Below are positions 6,029 to 10,573 of a stretch of DNA of 10,573 bases, in pieces (the first letter of the stretch is position 1; every line of letters starts with the position of its first letter). The stretch is from assembly GCA_013375455.1 (NCBI GenBank), contig JABXJT010000124.1:1-10573 (forward strand), given 5' to 3'. The stretch comes from Candidatus Helarchaeota archaeon. Lineage in GTDB: Archaea > Asgardarchaeota > Lokiarchaeia > Helarchaeales > HEL-GB-A. Both the position numbers and the translations under genes were made by a program. Under the pieces are notes generated by a model. The model ran no database searches and was not told the origin of the DNA. It saw only the letters and a list, made by a program, of their open reading frames with translations.

Positions 6029-7216
6029 ATGGCGACAAAAACAATATGTTTCGGGTTCGATGGCATAACGGTTGATACGAGTTTCATAATTCCTGATTTA
6101 CCCAAATACAGCTCTGAATTAATAATTAAATATCCCTTTCTAGAACCTATTTTTAAACTTCTTCTCGCGGAGCAGCCTGAGGATTGTGAACTCCAATTCG
6201 AAAGCACGGAGTTCGGGTTTGAGACGTTTTTTGATTGTATTTTTGCGTTAGGGGAAATATGCCAGGAAAAAACCACTTATATTGGAGCAAATGCAGCAAT
6301 TGAAACATCTACAGCAATGAATTTGTTAAAGGATCCCGTTGATCCCATTGATTATACTAAAGTATATTTTCTTGGGAATTATTCTGAAGAAGTATCACAA
6401 AAATTGCCGAAAGCACAGCGAATCGCTTCTGTATTCTTAGAACACGCAAATATTGTTAAAACGAGTTATATTCCAATTTCCATCATCATTCCTTATAAAG
6501 AGAGAAGAGGTATTATCAGTTTTGGAGGAATTCCAGCAATACGGCGCGTAGAGAGTTTGAGAACATATTTGAGGAATTTAGTAGATATTGTTAATAAAAT
6601 TAATCCCGATTTTATGTCGATGGTGGGTATAAATAATGTTTTCGCTACGACTACAGATTATGACGATTTTAAGTTGTTTGATCCTTTTCTGAACTTACAG
6701 TATTCTTCAGTCGATTTAGGTGGTACAGTGGGTTGGGGCTATGACCGATTACGGCATGTTTATCAAGTGTTAGATAAAGCTAAAATGGTTATAGGAAATG
6801 ATGATGAATTCAAAGCGTGGTATAATTTCAAATTCAGAGAAAACATTCATGATTTGGATCCCCTAACAATATTTAAAATGGTATCTAAATTGCGAAGAGA
6901 AGATCAAATTGCTGTATGCCATACGCAATATTATCAATTCGTAATGGGATTTGATGAAAATAAAGAGGTTGTAAGAGATTGCATGAATTTTGCAAATAAA
7001 GCAACGGTCGTAAAGACTGAAATGAATGAATTTCCAACGGCTAGACAGGTTAAAGAGACTTCTTTGATAAAAAAATCAATTACTCTTCCAGCATTACTTG
7101 AAGCAAATGCGATAGCGACTCGAAGCATTGATAAGGAGATCATCAATCCGGTCGGATTAGGGGATGTCTGGAGCTGCACGTTCAATATAGGCTTACTCTC
7201 GCAGAACATCTTGTAA
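6029..7216 (+). CDS. Ribokinase-fold sugar kinase, probably ADP-dependent phosphofructokinase/glucokinase-like
   Basis: This 395-residue soluble protein shows the two hallmarks of the ribokinase superfamily. One is an NxxE Mg-binding motif ('IGNDDE', 255-260). The other is a C-terminal GxGD motif ('NPVGLGDVWSCTF', 373-385) with D379 as presumed catalytic base. 'YIGANAAIETSTAM' (84-97) sits where family members have the GGN/GGQA substrate loop. The form GLGD followed by a hydroxyl/small residue run, and the long middle section, look closer to the archaeal ADP-dependent glucokinase/phosphofructokinase family than to PfkB. Those enzymes are usually nearer 450 residues, so this one is shorter and divergent. 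If active, it would phosphorylate a sugar or sugar phosphate, for instance in modified glycolysis, but the substrate and the phosphoryl donor cannot be read from the sequence. It is transcribed divergently from guaB and alone, with its own TATA box and a T-run after its end. Confidence 0.65.
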   Translation: MATKTICFGFDGITVDTSFIIPDLPKYSSELIIKYPFLEPIFKLLLAEQPEDCELQFESTEFGFETFFDCIFALGEICQEKTTYIGANAAIETSTAMNLLKDPVDPIDYTKVYFLGNYSEEVSQKLPKAQRIASVFLEHANIVKTSYIPISIIIPYKERRGIISFGGIPAIRRVESLRTYLRNLVDIVNKINPDFMSMVGINNVFATTTDYDDFKLFDPFLNLQYSSVDLGGTVGWGYDRLRHVYQVLDKAKMVIGNDDEFKAWYNFKFRENIHDLDPLTIFKMVSKLRREDQIAVCHTQYYQFVMGFDENKEVVRDCMNFANKATVVKTEMNEFPTARQVKETSLIKKSITLPALLEANAIATRSIDKEIINPVGLGDVWSCTFNIGLLSQNIL

Positions 7217-7236
7217 CATTACAAAGGTAATTCTTG

Positions 7237-7242
7237 TTTTTT
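7237..7242 (+). terminator. T-run after the sugar kinase gene
   Basis: TTCTTGTTTTTTC follows the kinase stop by about 20 bases and contains a T6 tract, matching the T-rich form of archaeal terminators. No stable hairpin is evident before it. The 146-base gap up to the MFS gene is otherwise AT-rich and shows no gene. Confidence 0.5.
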
Positions 7243-7362
7243 CATTTATAATTGAATTCTAGACATTGTTCCAAAAAGATTAAATTTTAACGTATGAATT
7301 GGAATTAAAGTCAATCAAATAGAGAATTATTTCTAACAGAAAATTTATTTTAGTGAAAATTG

Positions 7363-8595
7363 ATGGGACTATATTCTGAAAAAAATCATTCCGAGTTATC
7401 TTCTGCGCGATGGAGAATGTTAGCAATATGTTGGTTTGCTATTTTTTTCATGTACTCCTCATGGTATGTTATTTTAGTTCTTGAAGGTCCCATCCCATTT
7501 ATAGATGGAGCATCGTTTGAGTCGTATCTTATTTGGACGTTCCCCTTAGTTGGATTAACTTGCATGGCGCTACCAGCAGGATTATTGGTTGATAAATGGG
7601 GATTGAAAAAGATCGGAATATTAGGGTTATCTATTCTGGTTATAACAACTGTTTGTCGCGGATTAAGTTACGATTTTTTAACAATGGCGTTGAGTAGTAT
7701 CTTCTTAGGAGTTGGCATTGGCGTAATGTTTCCAATAGGGGGTAAATTAGTAAGTCTCTGGTTTGGAGAGAAAGAAATAGGAACTGCTTCGGGAATTAGA
7801 GTAATGGCTGCAGGTCTTGGGATAGCCATGTCACAATCAGTTTTTGTTCTTCTGCTTCCCCCAGGACCTGAATCTTGGCGTTATATCTTCTTTTTCAACG
7901 CATTTTGTCTTCTTATTATACTATTTTTATGGTTTTTTATTAAGGAAAAACCTGTTTCATTTGTAAAACGTGATCGTGCTCCATTTCGTGAATCACTCAG
8001 CAAGGTAATCCATAATAAATATGTTTGGATGCTAGGTGTGATAAATCTATTACTTTTAGCGGTGTATTTAACAGGATTAAAAGCCCTTCATCCCATATTT
8101 GAAGTTCAAATGGGTAAAACCCTTGCGGATTTAGCAATTTCCATGGTATCGTATGGCGCAATGGTAGCAAATGTAATCATGCCCCTGTTAAGTGATCGAG
8201 CTAGCAATCGGAGATATTTTTTATTGATGGCTATTATAGTCCTCATTCCTTCGCTACTTTTAATAAATTTTGTTGGAGAAATAGGTATTTGGATTTTAAG
8301 TTTTATTATTGGGTACATGGTTGGGACAATTGCACCTATCGCGGCGACGATCCCTATTGAATTGAAGGGTGTAGGCCATTTATATATAGCGGGGGCCTCG
8401 GGTTTTATGACAACGATAGGGAGAATCGGAGGATTTATAGGACCCATGATATATATTTTCATAACAGCAAGCACAGGGATGGAAATATCTGGCTTTATTT
8501 TTCTATCAATTCTCCTCTTGGTGGGTATTATATTAGTGAAATTACTTCCTGAAACAGCTGGGAAAGCAAGCGAAGCAATAATAGAATTTAAATAA
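7363..8595 (+). CDS. Major facilitator superfamily (MFS) transporter, substrate unknown
   Basis: This 410-residue integral membrane protein has about 12 hydrophobic segments (near 18-40, 54-74, 83-101, 105-128, 143-165, 172-194, 219-240, 254-274, 285-303, 307-328, 340-365 and 371-393). They are split 6+6 by a charged central loop at 194-218. The MFS motif A appears after helix 2 as 'GLLVDKWGLKK' (73-83). 'FPIGGKLVSLWFGEKEIGTASG' spans helix 4-5, a pattern seen in nitrate/cyanate and organic-anion MFS porters, but this does not give a substrate. I chose the ATG at 7363. A TTG one codon earlier is in frame but less likely, and a weak GTGA lies at 7353-7356. The gene ends with tandem TAA stops, 16 bases from the convergent methyltransferase stop. 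Codons 329-337 contain a 26-base stretch repeated exactly near 10327. Confidence 0.87.
   Translation: MGLYSEKNHSELSSARWRMLAICWFAIFFMYSSWYVILVLEGPIPFIDGASFESYLIWTFPLVGLTCMALPAGLLVDKWGLKKIGILGLSILVITTVCRGLSYDFLTMALSSIFLGVGIGVMFPIGGKLVSLWFGEKEIGTASGIRVMAAGLGIAMSQSVFVLLLPPGPESWRYIFFFNAFCLLIILFLWFFIKEKPVSFVKRDRAPFRESLSKVIHNKYVWMLGVINLLLLAVYLTGLKALHPIFEVQMGKTLADLAISMVSYGAMVANVIMPLLSDRASNRRYFLLMAIIVLIPSLLLINFVGEIGIWILSFIIGYMVGTIAPIAATIPIELKGVGHLYIAGASGFMTTIGRIGGFIGPMIYIFITASTGMEISGFIFLSILLLVGIILVKLLPETAGKASEAIIEFK
8349..8374 (+). repeat. 26-bp direct repeat, copy 1 (inside the MFS gene)
   Basis: The sequence begins GATCCCTATTGA and ends AAGGGTGTAG. It is identical at all 26 positions to 10327-10352, in the same orientation. 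Here it codes for residues near IPIELKGV in the tenth-to-eleventh helix loop of the transporter, so this copy is presumably the original. Weaker similarity (CCATTTATATATAG against CCTATTTAATAG) continues for about a dozen further bases. Confidence 0.9.
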
Positions 8596-8602
8596 TAAAA
8601 GT

Positions 8603-8608
8603 AAAAAA
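8603..8608 (-). terminator. T-run after the DNA methyltransferase gene (minus strand)
   Basis: On the minus strand ACTTTTTTACTTTT follows the methyltransferase stop within a few bases and gives T6 and T4 tracts. This fits an archaeal T-rich terminator in the 16-base convergent gap. Plus-strand transcription from the MFS gene has no comparable T-run here. Confidence 0.45.
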
Positions 8609-8611
8609 GTA

Positions 8612-10321
8612 TTAATGAAGATACGAGATAAAGTCGGTCTCGTTAAAATTATATTCTATATAACCTGCAAGATGCTCTTGATAAAAGTTGTTGAGCCCGT
8701 CATATGTTAGCGATTCGGCTATTTTAAAAATTTGTACCCTCATGAGTATATCTTTGGTGTAAGGGCGTTTTGAATCTAAGAAAACAAGTGCGGATAAAAA
8801 TTCTTTAGTGAAATCCATGTTTAATATAATCCACGTAATAAAAGCATCCTTAAAATTATCGAAGAATAGATAATAACACGTATCATCTAACATTGCCGGT
8901 TTATTATTGATTGGAAATATTAAAGAGAAATTGGATTTTTTATAAAACCCGGAAATCGCAACTTTATAAGGTTTAAACGCATAATCACCGATTCCGAATA
9001 TCGAAAATCGCGGTCTTTTCTTATAAATAACGGATTTTCGATTATCTAAATGTTTAGAATGGGATATTAAATATTTCCAAAGTTTTGGATACTTATCAGC
9101 GATATATTCGGTTTCTTCTTTGAGTGATGTTTGGGTAATAATGATTTTTCTATCCGAACTTCTTATCACTGGTGTTTTTAAATCGGAGCTTTTAATAAAC
9201 GGAAATAAGAGGGCTTCTTCAACTCTAACCTCTTCTTGTAATCCATTTAGCATATTATTATTCTTTATTGATAAGACCATTACTTTGGCAGCATCGTGTT
9301 TCACACCTTGCCTCCAGACAAATGGTGATTTCCCATCCATATACTTGTAGTTCTCATATAAGTCAATATTGGAGACAAATTTATCATTACGCCATCCAAA
9401 TTTTTTAGAAGGATAATTTTTTTCATACAATGATGAAATAGTACAAAAATTTTCAGCGTGAGTTCCGAAATCTGCTAAGAATAACCCCCCTTTTGCATTT
9501 ATGTTGAATTCTTTTTTTGTATCGATAAGCACCGACTTAATATTACTCAATTTGAGATTGGTCTTTCTTATATCTCTGATAATATTCTTCATCACAGATG
9601 TTTTGCAGAGCATGGCAATTTTCCCTGGCCTATTTGAGAATTGTTGAATCATCTGAATTATTATATATTCAGCAATATCGAAATTCCCTTTTCCCGTTAT
9701 AGCTTCAATGCCTCTATCTCGTTTGATATTAGATTTATATGGTACATTATCTGAGTTTAAAACAGAGAGTTCCGTATTAGTTACCCAAGGGGGATTGCCT
9801 AGGATTAAGATGTTTTTGGAAAACCCATTTAGAAACTGTGTAAACTTATTTGAAAAGCGGTGGGTGAAGATATTATCACGATGAAATTCTATATCCACAT
9901 TTACCTTCTGTTCAAATGACTGTTGCAGAAGATATAATTTGAAGAACCATTCATACTCCTTTTGTATCTCCACACAGTATACATATTTAAGTGATGGAAA
10001 AATTTTCAAAGATGACAGTATAAAAGTCCCTAAACCGCATGTAGGTTCTATAATTGTATCAGGAACAGTACCATTATCTCTAAGATACTTGCAAATTCTA
10101 TCTGTGAGGTGGGTTGGGGTCTGAAAGTCTCCTAGATCTTCAGCCTTTTCATTAATGAGGTGAAGGTTGTTTACACATTGTTTAAATTCTTCAGTTTCTT
10201 GAGTTGATGGAAAGAATTCTAATATTCCCGTTCTCTGTTTGAGAAATTGATTCAGATAATCTATATTTTTATAATTGTCTAATAACGCTCTGATTTTTAT
10301 TAAAATATCACCGGATATCAT
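8612..10321 (-). CDS. N6-adenine-specific DNA methyltransferase (orphan, TaqI/Eco57I-like)
   Basis: This class of enzyme transfers a methyl group from S-adenosylmethionine to the N6 of adenine in a specific DNA site. The 569 residues show motif X ('DLGDFQTP', 62-69), motif I for cofactor binding ('IIEPTCGLGTF', 90-100), an acidic motif II residue (E118), D149 of motif III and the catalytic motif IV 'ILGNPPW' (173-179). 'GNFDIAEYI' (212-220) and 'GKIAMLCKT' follow. The C-terminal half contains 'FVWRQGVKHDAAKVM' and 'FIKSSDL', typical of the recognition part of gamma-class enzymes related to TaqI. No PD-(D/E)xK or other nuclease motif is visible, so it is not an obvious fused restriction enzyme. 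No endonuclease gene lies on either side within the window. It is strikingly AT-rich (sample 60-base lines at 25-37% G+C, against 42-47% in the synthase and guaB genes), suggesting transfer. A possible AGGGAT ribosome binding site falls inside the 26-bp repeat. Confidence 0.87.
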   Translation of the reverse strand: MISGDILIKIRALLDNYKNIDYLNQFLKQRTGILEFFPSTQETEEFKQCVNNLHLINEKAEDLGDFQTPTHLTDRICKYLRDNGTVPDTIIEPTCGLGTFILSSLKIFPSLKYVYCVEIQKEYEWFFKLYLLQQSFEQKVNVDIEFHRDNIFTHRFSNKFTQFLNGFSKNILILGNPPWVTNTELSVLNSDNVPYKSNIKRDRGIEAITGKGNFDIAEYIIIQMIQQFSNRPGKIAMLCKTSVMKNIIRDIRKTNLKLSNIKSVLIDTKKEFNINAKGGLFLADFGTHAENFCTISSLYEKNYPSKKFGWRNDKFVSNIDLYENYKYMDGKSPFVWRQGVKHDAAKVMVLSIKNNNMLNGLQEEVRVEEALLFPFIKSSDLKTPVIRSSDRKIIITQTSLKEETEYIADKYPKLWKYLISHSKHLDNRKSVIYKKRPRFSIFGIGDYAFKPYKVAISGFYKKSNFSLIFPINNKPAMLDDTCYYLFFDNFKDAFITWIILNMDFTKEFLSALVFLDSKRPYTKDILMRVQIFKIAESLTYDGLNNFYQEHLAGYIEYNFNETDFISYLH

Positions 10322-10326
10322 TATAT

Positions 10327-10352
10327 GATCCCTATTGAATTGAAGGGTGTAG
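10327..10352 (+). repeat. 26-bp direct repeat, copy 2 (copy of MFS gene sequence beside the methyltransferase start)
   Basis: This is an exact 26-base copy of 8349-8374. It starts six bases beyond the methyltransferase start codon, so it forms that gene's 5' leader when read on the minus strand. On the plus strand an ATG at 10325 opens the same reading frame as in the transporter (I-P-I-E-L-K-G-V), but it ends after 15 codons at TAA (10370-10372). It is therefore a scrap rather than a gene. Confidence 0.9.
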
Positions 10353-10403
10353 ACCTATTTAATAGATGTTAAAACAATGTATCAGACAGCAAATGCTTAT
10401 GGT

Positions 10404-10410
10404 TATAAAA
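10404..10410 (+). promoter_or_regulatory. Possible TATA box for the corrinoid protein gene
   Basis: TATAAAA lies about 85 bases before the ATG at 10493, in a very AT-rich stretch. A second TATA-like run (TTTAATTATTTT, about 10420-10431) is also possible and gives a shorter leader. Which of these is used cannot be decided from sequence alone. Confidence 0.25.
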
Positions 10411-10448
10411 ACAGGAAAATTTAATTATTTTAACAAAAAAAAATTCAG

Positions 10449-10464
10449 AATAAATAAATAAATA
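10449..10464. repeat. Tetranucleotide microsatellite (AATA)4
   Basis: AATAAATAAATAAATA is four tandem copies of AATA in the leader of the final gene, about 30 bases before its start codon. It follows a run of nine A (10435-10443). Such tracts can vary in length by slippage; no function is known here. Confidence 0.6.
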
Positions 10465-10492
10465 GGTTCTATCACAAGGCTGGTTAAAATTT

Positions 10493-10573
10493 ATGACCCT
10501 AGAGAAAGTAAAAGAATTATTAGTAGATTTAGACATCGATGAGATTCAAAATGCCGTCAATAATGCTTTAAAA
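10493..10573 (+). CDS. N-terminal fragment of a probable corrinoid (B12-binding) protein
   Basis: An ATG opens 27 codons that run off the window end. They read MTLEKVKELL, then VDLDIDEIQNAVNNALK. This resembles the first helices of the cap domain in MtaC/MtbC-type corrinoid proteins, which shuttle methyl groups between substrate-specific methyltransferases and a methyl acceptor in methanol or methylamine metabolism. The cobalt-binding DxHxxG motif would lie well beyond the window, so the family is a guess from a short helical segment. The ribosome binding site is weak (TGGTTA, 10481-10486). Confidence 0.5.
   Translation, partial: MTLEKVKELLVDLDIDEIQNAVNNALK

Larger units (their letters stand above)
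10353..10467. repeat. 9-bp inverted repeat bracketing the AT-rich leader of the last gene
   Basis: ACCTATTTA at 10353-10361 is matched by its exact reverse complement TAAATAGGT at 10459-10467. The left arm starts directly after the 26-bp repeat. The intervening 97 bases hold no gene. In such AT-rich DNA a 9-bp match can arise by chance, so element ends or a structure are only a possibility. Confidence 0.35.

Noticed and set aside
7360..7362. TTG as start codon of the MFS gene
   Set aside because: An ATG follows directly in frame at 7363 and the weak upstream GTGA suits it equally well, so the ATG is preferred.
8106..8474. 122-codon open frame on the minus strand inside the MFS gene
   Set aside because: It is antisense to a clear transporter and its hydrophobic content mirrors the membrane-helix codons; there are no independent signals.
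8612..10321. Fused type IIG restriction-methylation enzyme
   Set aside because: The protein is only 569 residues and no PD-(D/E)xK-type nuclease motif is visible before motif X or at the C-terminus.
10325..10372. 15-codon open frame beginning at ATG 10325
   Set aside because: It merely re-reads the copied MFS codons and stops quickly. It has no ribosome binding site and is a by-product of the duplication.

Overview
The window reads as part of an AT-rich archaeal genome. GGTGAT- and GGAGGT-type ribosome binding sites, T-rich gene ends, TATA-like boxes and a sugar kinase of the ribokinase fold that looks closest to the ADP-dependent type all point that way. The 828-residue protein begins with a segment ('NYFNTIQGPQIF') resembling the longin-like openings common in Asgard archaeal proteins. 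I therefore lean towards an Asgard archaeon, such as a Lokiarchaeota-like lineage, at moderate confidence only. The first ~69 bases are an exception: they are about 65% G+C and encode, on the minus strand, a bacterial-type sugar ABC permease. They look like foreign DNA joined to the contig end.

Layout. 1-69 (-): ABC permease scrap. 67-393 (+): C-terminal third of PurM (purine synthesis). 414-1742 (-): DRE-TIM Claisen-condensing enzyme of the homocitrate/isopropylmalate/citramalate synthase group, convergent with purM. 1743-1906: divergent promoter region with a perfect 9-bp inverted repeat. 1907-4393 (+): large multidomain protein of unknown function (longin-like N-terminus, possible PIN-like middle, TPR-like helical repeats, basic C-terminus). 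4390-5856 (-): IMP dehydrogenase, with its stop codon overlapping the previous one tail to tail. 5857-6028: divergent promoter region. 6029-7216 (+): divergent ADP-dependent/PfkB-type sugar kinase. 7363-8595 (+): MFS transporter with 12 membrane segments. 8612-10321 (-): orphan N6-adenine DNA methyltransferase. 10493-end (+): first 27 codons of a probable corrinoid protein.

How it fits together. PurM and IMP dehydrogenase both serve purine nucleotide synthesis, and the DRE-TIM enzyme serves amino-acid or coenzyme chain elongation; these are housekeeping functions. No long co-directional operon is visible, since strands alternate at almost every gene. The right-hand part is accessory in character: the methyltransferase gene is clearly more AT-rich than the housekeeping genes and has no visible restriction partner. 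Directly upstream of its start codon lies an exact 26-bp copy of a stretch inside the MFS gene, a sign of past rearrangement at this site.

No RNA genes, CRISPR arrays, insertion sequences or gene-free stretches over 300 bases were seen.
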